Shown: positions 18,198-27,301 of the stretch, in pieces
Layout of the letters: each line of letters opens with the position of its first letter
Position numbering within the stretch: the stretch's first letter is position 1
DNA from: Secundilactobacillus paracollinoides DSM 15502 = JCM 11969
GTDB taxonomy: Bacteria > Bacillota > Bacilli > Lactobacillales > Lactobacillaceae
DNA: 39,865 nucleotides
Direction: 5' to 3'
Assembly (NCBI RefSeq): GCF_001311135.1
Contig: NZ_BBAG01000028.1
Span: 1 to 39,865 of the forward strand
Notes under the pieces: generated by a model
Databases searched by the model: none
What the model saw: the letters and a program-made list of their open reading frames with translations, nothing else
Told to the model about the DNA's origin: nothing
Translations under genes and position numbers: made by a program

Positions 18198-18310
18198 GAA
18201 ACGTGTTCCAGAAAGCAAGAGGTTGCACCTAAGTAACTTCGGGCAAAAAATCCAAAACCGGGATTTTCTGCCAAAGTTACTTAGGCTCCACCTCTTAACC
18301 GCTTCCTTCC
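18198..18310. repeat. Mosaic intergenic hairpin, copy 1
   Basis: The left arm starts GAAACGTGTTCC, then AGAGGTTGCACCTAAG and TAACTTCGGGCA; the right arm is the complement with an internal loop at TTGCA opposite CTCCA, ending GGCTCCACCTCTTAACCGC. The loop of the hairpin is AAAACC. The outer GAAACGNGNTC motif and the TAAG/CTTA step are shared with copies at 29.1 and 35.2-35.5 kb, while the inner stem sequence is different. Confidence 0.75.
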
Positions 18311-18317
18311 ACACTCT

Positions 18318-18989
18318 CTACATCGGCACATAATCCCTCAAAAAATTAATATTCTTAACCACAAACTTATGATCCACAATATCAATAATCCCCTCAGCAC
18401 GCAGGTCACTCAAAATTCTGGTCACTGACGAGCGGGAGTTGATGCCGCAGAAGCCTGCGATATCTAGGTTGGTTACCACGAAGTCGATCAGGATGCCTTG
18501 ATGCTCTGGCAACCGCTTACCGAATAGGCCGACCAGCTGGTTCATGAACGTGCAGACCACGTCGTGCTTGCTGCCCATGATCATCTGCTGAGAACGTAAG
18601 ATGTTCTCAGACAACTTCGTCCGGTAGTATTCCTTGACATAGTTGTTTAACTCGTCATCCTTATTGACCATCTGCCAGAAGGTGACGCGGTCGATCTTAT
18701 AGAACTCAGCAGTGTCCGACTCGATGCGGACGTTGAACGGCTGGTCCGTATCCTTTGAAATTTCATCTCGTAATAGACTAATGACATCTGGCTTTGCGAT
18801 GTATGACAAATTGAACTCGCGCCCATCCTGCAGAATGATGGAGTTCTTAACGATCCCGCGCTTTAAAATGTAAGCGTTCGTCTCTTCAAGGCCATGGTAG
18901 GTCAAATAGGTGTGGCGTTTTTTTGTAATGACGGGGGCGTGGGCGGCCTCCATTTGGTTTAATAGATACTCAGTTCGGTTCATAACCAT
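18318..18989 (-). CDS. larR: Crp/Fnr-family regulator LarR
   Basis: 223-residue Crp/Fnr-type activator divergent from larA. The N-terminal half is a cyclic-nucleotide-binding-like beta barrel (ILKRGIVKNSIILQDGREFN, FNVRIESDTAEFYKIDRVTF). A dimer helix follows (SENILRSQQMIMGSKHDVVC). The C-terminal winged helix-turn-helix contains NLDIAGFCGINSRSSVTRIL, where SRSSVTR is the recognition helix. No FNR-type N-terminal cysteine cluster is present. In L. plantarum LarR sits in the same divergent place and switches on lar genes in response to the L-/D-lactate ratio. The role here is inferred from that position and family. Frame intact. Confidence 0.87.
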   Translation of the reverse strand: MVMNRTEYLLNQMEAAHAPVITKKRHTYLTYHGLEETNAYILKRGIVKNSIILQDGREFNLSYIAKPDVISLLRDEISKDTDQPFNVRIESDTAEFYKIDRVTFWQMVNKDDELNNYVKEYYRTKLSENILRSQQMIMGSKHDVVCTFMNQLVGLFGKRLPEHQGILIDFVVTNLDIAGFCGINSRSSVTRILSDLRAEGIIDIVDHKFVVKNINFLRDYVPM

Positions 18990-19230
18990 GTGTTTTTTCA
19001 GATCCTTAGAAGGGTGGAAACAATTTCACAAGCCCAATTTAATTGATGTCCTAAATCATACCTATTTGAGTTTAGCACACTTCCAGTCATTGTGAAGTTA
19101 ATTTTTCCTTATGTAACAAATCATACGCTTATTTTTGACGCTGAAAACAACGCAACAATGAGAGTATTTTTTGAAAACTCAAAAGAATATGATAGTGCTT
19201 AGCTTCGAGAGAAAGGATAGATTGACAAAC
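18990..19230. promoter_or_regulatory. larR-larA divergent control region
   Basis: An AT-rich 241-base spacer. Crp-like half-sites occur as an inverted pair, TTCACAA (19025-19031) and TTGTGAA (19090-19096). A possible -10, TATGAT (19188-19193), precedes larA without a good -35, as expected for an activator-dependent promoter. I cannot identify the Lar box with confidence. Confidence 0.4.
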
Positions 19231-20513
19231 ATGATTGATATTACTTTGCCGTATGATAAGAAAAAGATCACGGCACACATCCCAGATGAGAACTTTGCTG
19301 GGAAATTAGTTTCACAAGCTGCGAACTACGAGAATCCCATTTCAGAAATTGAGACTGTGGAACGCTCGCTCGATAACCCGATCGACTCCCCAAAATTGGA
19401 GGAATTAGCCAAGGGTAAGAAGAACATTGTCATCATTTCTTCCGACCACACCCGGCCAGTCCCATCACACATCATCACCCCAATTTTGTTACGTCGGATT
19501 CGTTCTGTCGCACCAGACGCTCGCGTTCGGATTTTGGTGGCCACTGGATTTCACCGACCATCGACCCGCGAAGAATTGATCAATAAGTACGGGCAAGAAA
19601 TCGTTGATAATGAAGAAATTGTCATGCACTACTCCCAAAAAGATGAGACATGGTCAACATTGGCAAGCTGCCTTCAGGCGGGGATCTCATTTTAAACAAG
19701 GTCGCTGTTGAAGCTGACCTGTTGATCTCCGAAGGCTTCATTGAATCTCACTTCTTCGCTGGGCTCTCCGGCGGTCGGAAGTCCGTTTTGCCTGGAATCG
19801 CCTCATACAAAACTATTATGGCCAACCACTCCGGTGAATTCGTTGCCGACAAGCACAGCCGGACCGGGAACCTGCACCACAACATGATCCACAAGGACAT
19901 GGTGTTCGCTGCCAAGGCCGTTCATTTACAATTCATCCTCAACGTTGTGTTGGATGAAGATAAGAAGATCATCGCCTCATTTGCTGGTGATTTGGAAAAC
20001 GCCCACAAGAAGGGGACTGACTTTGTCGCTTCCTTATCACAGGTCGACGCCATTCCTTCTGATATTTCGATCTCAACTAACGGTGGCTACCCACTGGACC
20101 AAAACATCTACCAAGCCGTTAAGGGCATGACCGCTGCCGAAGCCACCAACAAGGACCACGGGACCATCATCATGGTTTCTGGTTGCCGCGATGGTCACGG
20201 TGGTGAAGGCTTCTACCATAACTTGGCCGACGTTGACGATCCTAAGGTCTTCTTAGACCAAGCCGTCAACACGCCACGTCTGGAAACCATTCCTGACCAG
20301 TGGACCGCACAAATTTTGGCTCGAATCCTGGTCAACCACCACGTTATCATGGTCTCAGATCTCGTTCAACCAAACCTTGTGACTGACATGCACATGGAAT
20401 TAGCATCGAGCTTGGAAGAAGCCATGGAAATGGCCTACAAGCGTGAAGGCGAAAAAGCTAAGGTAACTGTTATCCCTGATGGCTTAGGCGTCATCGTCAA
20501 GACAAAGGACTAA
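19231..20513 (+). CDS. larA: Lactate racemase LarA (one frame break as read)
   Basis: Nickel-pincer enzyme interconverting L- and D-lactate in the cytoplasm. The start at 19231 follows [21 protein letters not shown] is at 70-80. As written the frame is lost at 19647, where GAG-ACATGG should read GAG-GACATGG. With one G restored the protein is 427 aa, and the catalytic His108 ([10 protein letters not shown]), His174 (ESHFFAG), the cofactor-tethering Lys184 (GGRK-S) and nickel ligand His200 (ANH-SGE) fall exactly on the L. plantarum numbers. That exact register is strong evidence for a one-base sequence error. First gene of the lar operon, divergent from larR; larB follows 7 bases after its stop. 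Confidence 0.9.
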
Positions 20514-20520
20514 TCTGAAC

Positions 20521-21273
20521 ATGGCAAAAAACAACATGGCCGCGCTCTTAAAACAGGTCGCGGATCAACAATTGTCAGTTGACGCTGCCATGGCACAGCT
20601 CGATGATCCCGGTTTTGTGGATCTCGACTACGCCAAGGTCGACACCGACCGTCAGCGCCGCACCGGCTATCCTGAAGTCATCTATGGTGAAGGGAAGACG
20701 GCCGAGCAGATCATCGGCATCATTCAGGCAATGCTGACCACAAAAGTGAATATTTTAGTGACCCGCGTGTCACAGGACAAGGCGGATCAGGTGCTTCAAG
20801 CGTATCCTGACATGACCTACCGTGACGATGCTCAGGTGATGCTGTGGCAACAGACTGCTCTGACGCCGATCACCCACAAAATTGCGGTGGTCACAGCCGG
20901 GACATCGGATCTGAAGGTGGCTGAAGAGGCCGCGCTGACGGCTGAGGCGTTCGGGAATGTCGTTTCCCGGGTCTACGACGTGGGTGTCGCCGGCATCCAC
21001 CGGCTATTTGCGCGCCTTGACGTCATCCGTGACGCCCAGGTCGTCATCGCCGGCATGGAAGGGGCCTTAGCCTCCGTCGTTGGCGGCCTCGTTGACAAAC
21101 CGGTCATCGCCGTGCCCACCAGTGTCGGCTACGGCGCCAGTTTCGGCGGTATGTCCGCCCTGTTGACCATGTTGAATTCCTGTGCGTCTGGCATCACCGT
21201 GGTCAACATCGATAACGGGTTCGGCGCCGGCTACAGTGCCAGTCAGATCAATCATTTAACGGAGAACAAGTAA
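20521..21273 (+). CDS. larB: LarB, cofactor biosynthesis carboxylase/hydrolase
   Basis: 250 aa. LarB carboxylates nicotinic acid adenine dinucleotide at C5 and releases AMP, the first step of nickel-pincer nucleotide synthesis. The N-terminal part carries [16 protein letters not shown], typical of LarB. The C-terminal half is a PurE-like domain with [19 protein letters not shown] and [12 protein letters not shown], and the glycine-rich end [16 protein letters not shown]. Frame intact. The stop overlaps the larC start (TAATG), showing translational coupling. GC-rich third positions match larC. Confidence 0.93.
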   Translation: MAKNNMAALLKQVADQQLSVDAAMAQLDDPGFVDLDYAKVDTDRQRRTGYPEVIYGEGKTAEQIIGIIQAMLTTKVNILVTRVSQDKADQVLQAYPDMTYRDDAQVMLWQQTALTPITHKIAVVTAGTSDLKVAEEAALTAEAFGNVVSRVYDVGVAGIHRLFARLDVIRDAQVVIAGMEGALASVVGGLVDKPVIAVPTSVGYGASFGGMSALLTMLNSCASGITVVNIDNGFGAGYSASQINHLTENK

Positions 21274-22635
21274 TGGCTTACTTATATTTAGACCCCTTTT
21301 CAGGCTTAGCGGCAACATGCTGCTGGGTGTCCTGTTCGACCTAGGACTGGACTTTGACCAGTTTCAGGCGGAACTTGAAAAATTAAAAGTGTCCGGTTAC
21401 CACCTGACACTGGAGAAGACGACCCGGTCTGCAATCGGCGGGCAGTTGTTCGGCGTTGTGCTGGACGATGCGCACCACCACGCGGATGAGAGTCTCACCG
21501 CGCAGGAGGTTGAGGCCCACGAGCACCACCATCACGATGACGACCAGCTTGCTGAACACGATCACCACCATGACCACTTGGCCGAGCATGATCACCACCA
21601 CGATGACCTGGCCGCCACGCCGCATCATCACCACCATCACCACGGGCGCAACCTGCAGGAGATCGAAACGATCATCAACAACTCGAACCTGAGCCAGTCG
21701 GTGAAGATCCAGGCACTGGGCGTCTTTAACGAGATTGCACAGGCGGAAGCCCACGTTCATCAATTGTCACTGGATGAGATCCACTTCCACGAAGTTGGCG
21801 CGCTGGACTCCATTGTGGACATCGTCGGCTTCTTCGTTGGCCTTGAGATGATGGGCATTGACGGGATTATCAGCGGCACATTGGTTGACGGCTCCGGCAC
21901 CATTGAAGTGGCCCACGGGACCATGCCCGTGCCCGTACCAGCCGTGATGCAGATGCGCCAAAACAGTGAGGTGCCCGTTCGGCAACGGACTGACATTCAT
22001 ACTGAATTGGTGACACCAACTGGCTTTGCAATCGCCAAATTGGCCTTTGATTCATTCGGCCCGATTCCGGACGATATGCAGGTGCAAAAGGTCGGCTACG
22101 GTTTCGGTACCCGTGACACCGGGCATTTAAATGGGTTGCGCGGACTGCTGCTGACACCATTGGCTAGCCAAAAAGAAGTGCACTCCACCAGCGATGAAAT
22201 CGTGGAGATCCACGCCAACGTGGACGAACAGTCAGGTGAGGGGCTCGGGTATGCCATTGAGAGATTAATGACTGCTGGGGCTTACGACGCCTACTTTACG
22301 CCGATCTTCATGAAAAAGAACCGGCCAGCTTACCAGTCACGGTGATCACGACCAGTGCAAAACTGCAGGCCATGGTTGACCTGCTGATGACCCACACCAC
22401 CACGTTTGGCGTGCGTTGGGCCACCATGAAGCGGGCAACCCTACCACGAACGTTTAAGACCGTCACCACCGAATTTGGTGAGGTGACCCTTAAAATTGGC
22501 ACGTTTAACGCACAACAAAAAGTAACTGTTGAATACGATAGCGCAGCAGCCCTAGCCGACAGCCACCACGTCAGTCTTGACGCGGTCCGTCGCGTAGCGT
22601 TGCTAGCATACGACAAAGAAGATGGGATGAACTAA
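21273..22635 (+). CDS. larC: LarC nickel-insertion cyclometallase (larC1/larC2, two frame changes)
   Basis: CTP-dependent enzyme that puts nickel into the pincer cofactor. The start ATG overlaps the larB stop; [19 protein letters not shown] appears if one G is added to the GG at 21311-21312. The long middle frame (LarC1) includes a roughly 58-residue His/Asp-rich insert and the LarC blocks LDEIHFHEVGALDSIVDIVG and GTIEVAHGTMPVPVPA. It stops at 22345; near 22333 one base (CAGTC to CAGGTC) or a -1 ribosomal shift leads into LarC2 (VITTSAKLQAMVDLLM). In L. plantarum larC1 and larC2 are also separate frames joined by programmed frameshifting at this place, so the second change may be natural, unlike the first. 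Joined length is 454 aa. Confidence 0.87.
21474..21648 (+). repeat. His/Asp-rich metal-binding insert in LarC
   Basis: Encodes roughly two dozen His in 58 residues: HHH, EHHHHDDD, two copies of LAEHDHHHD and a seven-His run. The two LAEHDHHHD units are near-repeats at DNA level. It is probably a nickel store or nickel chaperone segment. Confidence 0.85.
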
Positions 22636-22636
22636 C

Positions 22637-23346
22637 ATGCATCAATTATTTGCGGAATTAATGGGGACTGCCCTCATGATCGTTTTTGGGGTCGGGGTTC
22701 ACGCCGACACCGTTTTAAATGACACGAAGTACCACGGTTCAGGCATTTATTTGCCATCACAACATGGGCATTTGGCATCTCAATTGTCTTATTTATTTTT
22801 CCAACCATCTGCCTGAACCCAGCCATGGCATTTGCGCAATTCTTACTGGGGAACATGAGCTTTATCCGGTTCATTGAAGTTTCGATTTTTGAACTGGCTG
22901 GTGGGGTTATTGGCGCCGTCATCGTGTACATCATGTACGCCGACCAATTTAAACACTCCTACGACAAGATCGACCCAGTGACGATCCGAAACATTTTCTC
23001 AACGGGTCCTGGTGTCCGGAACCTGCCACGGAACTTCTTCGTCGAATTCTTTGACACCTTCATTTTCCTGACAGGGATCATGGTCATCGTGACCATCAAG
23101 ACACCCGGCATCATGCCAATTGGTATCGGGCTGTTAGTCTGGGCCATTGGGATGGGACTTGGGGGCCCAACTGGGTTCGCCATGAACCAAGCGCGGGACC
23201 TCGGCCCACGAATTGCCTTTGCCATCCTGCCATTGAAGAACAAGGCAGCTGCCGATTGGCAATACGGGTTGCTTGTGCCTGGTATCGCACCGTTCTTTGG
23301 TGCCGCAGCAGCCGTCATTTTTGCAAAATTTTATCTTGGACTTTAA
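22637..23346 (+). CDS. larD: LarD, GlpF-family lactic acid channel (one frame break)
   Basis: Aquaglyceroporin-family membrane channel that passes D- and L-lactic acid; six membrane helices expected. Begins MHQLFAELMGTALMIVFGVG. The first pore motif is NPA (ICLNPAMAFAQ); the second is NQA (FAMNQARDLGPR) rather than NPA. The frame breaks at 22742-22743, where GG should be GGG: restoring it turns HGSG-IYLP into HGSG-HLFAITTWAFGISI and gives 236 aa. Sits between larC (one base away) and larE, as in L. plantarum. Confidence 0.87.
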
Positions 23347-23370
23347 TTTTAAAAAAGGAAGTAATTACAC

Positions 23371-24198
23371 ATGGAATCAGCAAAAAAATCAGCATTAACC
23401 GCAGCATTGTCACAGTACAACAAGGTGTTAGTTGCCTTTTCTGGCGGAATCGATTCAACCGTTGTGTTGGACGCCGCTTTGAAGACGTTGGGTAAGGAAA
23501 ACGTTCTGGCCGTTGTTGCCAACTCTGACCTGTTCACCGACGAAGAATACACCAAGGCAATGGATCTTGCCCAAGAAATGGGTGCCACTGTTTTAGGGAC
23601 CACATTGGACTACCTGGCAAACGACGACATCAAGAACAACCGTGCCAGCTCATGGTACTGGATGAAAAAGATGTTCTACCAAAAGATGAACGACCTCAAA
23701 GATAACAGCAACTGCGACGTCGTTTTAGACGGCATGATCATGGACGACAACAACGATTTCCGTCCCGGCTTACGTGCCCGCGATGAAGAGGGTGCCGTTT
23801 CCGTGCTCCAAGTGGCTAACATCTACAAGTCAGACGTTCGCGACATGGCTCGTGAAGCCGGTCTGTCAAACTGGAACAAGGTTGCCAGCTGTTCCGTATC
23901 ATCACGGTTCGAATACGATACTGAATTGACTGTTGAAGGCATCCAACGGGTCATGAAGTCAGAAGCTTACCTGCGTAGCTTAGGCTTTGCCACTGTTCGT
24001 GTTCGTGTTCAAAATAAGTTAGCCCGGATCGAAATCATGGCTGACCAAATCAACGATTTAGTTGCTCAAATGTTTGCCATCAATGACAAATTACAAGAAT
24101 TTGGGTTTGACTACGTCACCGTTGACCTTGAAGGCTTCAAGTTAGGTCGGATGAACGAAAGTCTGACCGCCGACGTTAAGTCAGCCTTAGTCGACTAG
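23371..24198 (+). CDS. larE: LarE sulfur transferase for the nickel-pincer cofactor
   Basis: 275-residue PP-loop ATP pyrophosphatase. AFSGGIDSTVVL (residues 22-33) is the ATP loop. LarE adenylates the cofactor precursor and donates sulfur from its own cysteine; here that residue is Cys174 in VASCSVSSRFEYDT, the counterpart of L. plantarum Cys176, so this is the sacrificial single-cysteine type and not the Fe-S type with three cysteines. WYWMKKMFY near 95-103 and DDNNDFRPGLRA near 125-136 are family blocks. AAAGGAAG lies before the ATG. Frame intact. Confidence 0.93.
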   Translation: MESAKKSALTAALSQYNKVLVAFSGGIDSTVVLDAALKTLGKENVLAVVANSDLFTDEEYTKAMDLAQEMGATVLGTTLDYLANDDIKNNRASSWYWMKKMFYQKMNDLKDNSNCDVVLDGMIMDDNNDFRPGLRARDEEGAVSVLQVANIYKSDVRDMAREAGLSNWNKVASCSVSSRFEYDTELTVEGIQRVMKSEAYLRSLGFATVRVRVQNKLARIEIMADQINDLVAQMFAINDKLQEFGFDYVTVDLEGFKLGRMNESLTADVKSALVD

Positions 24199-24226
24199 GT
24201 CGCGTATCGGGAAGGGAAGTGCCGTG

Positions 24227-25237
24227 ATGAAAAAAATGCGTTTGCGAAAGACCATGCCGTTCTATGGGTTGACCCTTGTCCTGCACCTGCTGGGCATTGG
24301 GCTACTCTTGGTGGCGGCACAGTCCGCACCTAAGTTCGTTGGCTTAGGCGTATTGGCCTACACCCTGGGACTCCGCCACGCTTTTGACGCCGACCACATT
24401 TCGGCCATCGATAACACGGTTCGCCGGTTATTGAACCAAAACGAATCGGCGTACGGTGTCGGCTGGTATTTCTCGATCGGCCACTCGACCGTTGTGTTCT
24501 TGATGATCCTAGCCGTTCGCGTCTCGCTGGGCTGGGCGCGCGAGAAACTGACGTTGCTAAACGCAATTGGCGGTAAGATCGGGACGGTTATTTCCGGCGT
24601 CTTTCTGCTGATTATTGCTCTCAGTAGTTTCGTGATTCTGGGCAAGCTGTTACGGATGCGTCGTCATACGCAGGCCGCAACGGACCAGCCAGAGTTGGAA
24701 AACTTGTTGATGTCGCGTGGGGTTCTTGCGCGGATTTTAGCACCGCTATTTAAGTGGATCCGTCACGATTGGCAGATGTACTTCATCGGGTTCGTGTTCG
24801 GCCTTGGCTTTGACACCGCCACCGAGATCACGGTCATCGCGCTCTCTGCTGTGACAGCTAGTCAAACGACCGCCACGGCCTGCGGTATCTTTGCCCTTCC
24901 CATCCTGTTTGCTTCCGGTATGAACCTCATGGACACGGTGGATTCTACCATGATGTTGTGTGCGTATAGCTGGGCGTTTGATACGCCGGGCAAAAAGATG
25001 CGCTACAACATTGTGATGACCAGTATTTCCGCTGTGACTGCGTTAGGCATTGGTTCGTTTGAACTGCTGCAAATGGTACACATGCCAACTGGCTTTGGTC
25101 GCTGGATCGCCAGCGTTGATCTGGGGTGGCTCGGTTACGCGCTGGTTGGGTTCTTCGCTGCGTTTTGGCTGGTGGCCTATGTCCACTGGGCTTGGCGTGC
25201 ACGACGGCTGAAGCTGGCGGGGCATTCGGATTATTAA
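24227..25237 (+). CDS. NiCoT-family nickel permease
   Basis: Secondary nickel/cobalt importer, 336 aa, about eight membrane helices. The family signature HX4DH is seen as RHAFDADHISAIDNT (helix II), the second signature as FGLGFDTATEITVIA, and a third conserved block as FASGMNLMDTVDSTMM. The ATG at 24227 has GAAGGGA nine bases upstream; a GTG at 24224 is the alternative. It follows larE by 28 bases and is followed by a terminator, so it is the last lar gene. In L. plantarum nickel is supplied by the ABC system larMNQO; here a single permease appears to do that job. Nickel preference over cobalt is inferred from context. Confidence 0.93.
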   Translation: MKKMRLRKTMPFYGLTLVLHLLGIGLLLVAAQSAPKFVGLGVLAYTLGLRHAFDADHISAIDNTVRRLLNQNESAYGVGWYFSIGHSTVVFLMILAVRVSLGWAREKLTLLNAIGGKIGTVISGVFLLIIALSSFVILGKLLRMRRHTQAATDQPELENLLMSRGVLARILAPLFKWIRHDWQMYFIGFVFGLGFDTATEITVIALSAVTASQTTATACGIFALPILFASGMNLMDTVDSTMMLCAYSWAFDTPGKKMRYNIVMTSISAVTALGIGSFELLQMVHMPTGFGRWIASVDLGWLGYALVGFFAAFWLVAYVHWAWRARRLKLAGHSDY

Positions 25238-25249
25238 ATGCGTGATTGA

Positions 25250-25287
25250 AATGCTGCATCTCCTTTTGGGGGTGCGGCATTTTTTTG
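25250..25287 (+). terminator. lar operon terminator
   Basis: AATGCTGCATCTCC pairs with GGGGTGCGGCATT, followed by TTTTT, 13 bases after the nickel permease stop. Confidence 0.85.
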
Positions 25288-25332
25288 CGTTGAGTCCACT
25301 TTTAAAAAAACAATGACGGGGATTTTCACGCT

Positions 25333-26013
25333 GTGGCCGTTTTTGATTGGTTTAAAAATGATTTGATCATAGTTGATAGTCAGATTGACAACGCCCATTT
25401 TGATGCTGACATTCTGAAATCCAAAGGCACAAAAGAGGCATTGAAGCATTTTTTGAGAGTCGCTGATACGGGTATTCAAGGCATTCGCATTCAAACGACA
25501 ATTCCAGAGGCTAACAACCATCAGTTACAATCAGCGGCTACATTATTGACTATCCATAAAGCCTACGATGACACGGGGCATGTGGTGAGGGAGGTTGAGA
25601 TTCCGTTAACGCAAGAATCCACTGGCACCCAGCGTATCGTTTTAATTGCATTAGCCATTTTAAACGCGCAGTTGCAGCATCAAAATAAAACGATATTTTT
25701 TGATGAGTTTGAGACTGGACTCCACGAAGAAATGCTAGTGGCACTGGTTGCCTTCTTCAATTCTGAGCAAAATGAGAATCAATTCGTAATCACCAGTCAT
25801 CAAATTGATTTGCTTGACCAACAGCTTCGTGTTGATCAAATATATTTTACCGAGAAGAATTTTCGCGGTGAAAGTGACCTCTATTCTGTTTTTGATTATG
25901 GGGATGACCTGTCAAGATCAGATATTGCCTTTTCGAAACGCTACCGAAAGGGACAGTTTGGGGCGGTGCCAATTATTTACAGTGATGAACTCAATAAGGC
26001 CCTACGGCTATAA
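25333..26013 (+). pseudogene. N-terminally deleted AAA ATPase, paralogue of the 9-kb AbiLi-like gene
   Basis: Corresponds to the second half of an AbiLi/RloA-like ATPase: VFDWFKNDLIIVDSQ matches YRWFVEDLILINT of the intact copy, then ESTGTQRIVLIALAIL, Walker B TIFFDEFETGLHE, FVITSHQIDLLDQQLRVDQI and FSKRYRKGQFGAVPII. Walker A and about the first 170 residues are absent; the sequence begins only 45 bases after the lar operon terminator. It cannot bind ATP normally. The frame that remains is open to its natural stop and still overlaps nothing, with an RloB-like gene 13 bases on. This is a deletion remnant. Confidence 0.8.
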
Positions 26014-26026
26014 GGAGAAGTACCAC

Positions 26027-26639
26027 GTGACTAGAAAACGACGACCTAAGAAAATCCGAACTGAAGTGATGATTTTTTGTGAAGGAGAAACGGAGCTGAA
26101 TTACTTTAAAATGTTGCAGCAAAAATACAATGGTAGCGGCATTAAACTCAAGCTTCGAAATGAAAACGGGCAAAAGGGCAACAAGTTGGTGAATGAGCCA
26201 TTGTATGGCGAAACGCCCAAGGAAACGGCTTTTCTGGGTCGATATATGTCTGTTTTGATGATGACAGTCAAGACAAAGATAGTCTGGTGACTGCATTACA
26301 GACGGCTAACCATCATCATATCAACGTTATCTTCTCCAAAATCAATGTCGAAGTATGGCTGTTACGCATTTTAGGCCGATTGAAACTACTGAAAAATGGT
26401 TAGAAAAAACCTGGCTTTATCAGCGTCTAACCGAAACTTTGCAGTTAAAAAAACGGTATGAATCGTATAAAGGCCAAGACATCGCATATAAGTATGAGGA
26501 CTACGTTCAAGATGCCGCAACCAATTGTGCAGCTTTCTTTGGTGAAACAGCGTTGGATAGTTCTGTTTTCTATACCAATCGGCCGTTTACCAATTTTAAC
26601 CACAGCATTCGTGATATTTTTAGCATCGACACACTTTAA
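26027..26639 (+). pseudogene. RloB-like TOPRIM protein, partner of the truncated ATPase (two frame breaks)
   Basis: GTG start at 26027 with AAGGAGAAG upstream. VTRKRRPKKIRTEVMIFCEG opens the protein; CEGETELNYF is the TOPRIM-like motif. The frame breaks at the T4 run 26253-26256 (T5 gives MSVFDDDSQDKDSL, the second acidic motif) and at C26367 (CC gives VEVWLLRHFRPIETT). Repaired, it has 204 aa, two more than the copy at 10.2 kb. Because its ATPase is deleted, the module is probably dead whether or not the two indels are real. The two copies share motifs but not close sequence, so they are separate acquisitions or an old duplication. Confidence 0.7.
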
Positions 26640-26704
26640 TGAAGTGCTGGATGACTATCATACGGAATGGTGTCTATAATGGAATAAAAGGGAGTGTGTT
26701 AGTT

Positions 26705-27199
26705 ATGTATCAATTACTACGTGGGACATTAATTGGGGTAGTGTCGTTAGGGCTATTTGCGGTTGACACAACGACGAGTGTATCGGCAAGTTCCCATACA
26801 TCACCGACAAGTTTAAGAGGGACTTGGTACCATTACTTCACCAAAAATGATTCGACAAATGGCGGTCCAAAATTTCGTGAAACGTACACTGTGACGGCGC
26901 ATTCACAGCGGGTCAAGTATTCGGGTGGGCTTTCTTTTTCAAGTTCACTGACAGGCAATAAATTTATCGTGTCACACAGTAAAGCCCAGCTTAAACTGTT
27001 AGGTCACGGGACACATACATTAACGGGTTATTATTTTGGCAATACCACTACCGGTGACATAGAACCAAATTATTCATACCATTTGAAGCTTGCTGGTAAA
27101 ACACGGCATGTGTTAATGACGCCGAATCAAAATGGGCATTTGATGATTTTTACGACCTATAAACCGTCAAAGGACTATCAACTGAGTTATCGAAATTAA
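26705..27199 (+). CDS. Small secreted protein with LRGTWY motif
   Basis: 164 aa. The start at 26705 is chosen because AAAAGGGAGTG lies upstream and it opens a clean signal peptide: YQLLRGTLIGVVSLGLFAV, cleavage near SVSA-SS. The mature part starts with SLRGTWYHYF, then beta-strand-rich sequence (FRETYTVTAHSQRVKYSGGL, HTLTGYYFGN). No cysteines, no anchor, so it is probably released. The same opening block (LRGNWYFY) is in the minus-strand secreted protein at 32.9-33.3 kb, so both belong to one lactobacillal family of unknown function. Confidence 0.75.
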   Translation: MYQLLRGTLIGVVSLGLFAVDTTTSVSASSHTSPTSLRGTWYHYFTKNDSTNGGPKFRETYTVTAHSQRVKYSGGLSFSSSLTGNKFIVSHSKAQLKLLGHGTHTLTGYYFGNTTTGDIEPNYSYHLKLAGKTRHVLMTPNQNGHLMIFTTYKPSKDYQLSYRN

Positions 27200-27301
27200 A
27201 GGTTGATTGGTAAAAGGTGTTTTTTGTTCCTATTTCAACTTTTAAGTTTATTTTATGTCATACTAGAACTAACAATCTGAGACTTAAAAGGGGAAGTCAA
27301 T

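Larger units (their letters stand above)
17981..18317. other. Terminator cluster and hairpin repeat between convergent genes
   Basis: Non-coding. It holds two strong terminators (18032-18082 and 18117-18144) and one copy of the mosaic hairpin repeat (18198-18310). It separates the small-protein pair from larR. Confidence 0.6.

Noticed and set aside
19231-20513. larA as a true pseudogene or as two separate genes
   Set aside because: One restored base puts every catalytic residue on the L. plantarum numbering and the rest of the operon is well conserved, so loss of the key enzyme alone is unlikely.
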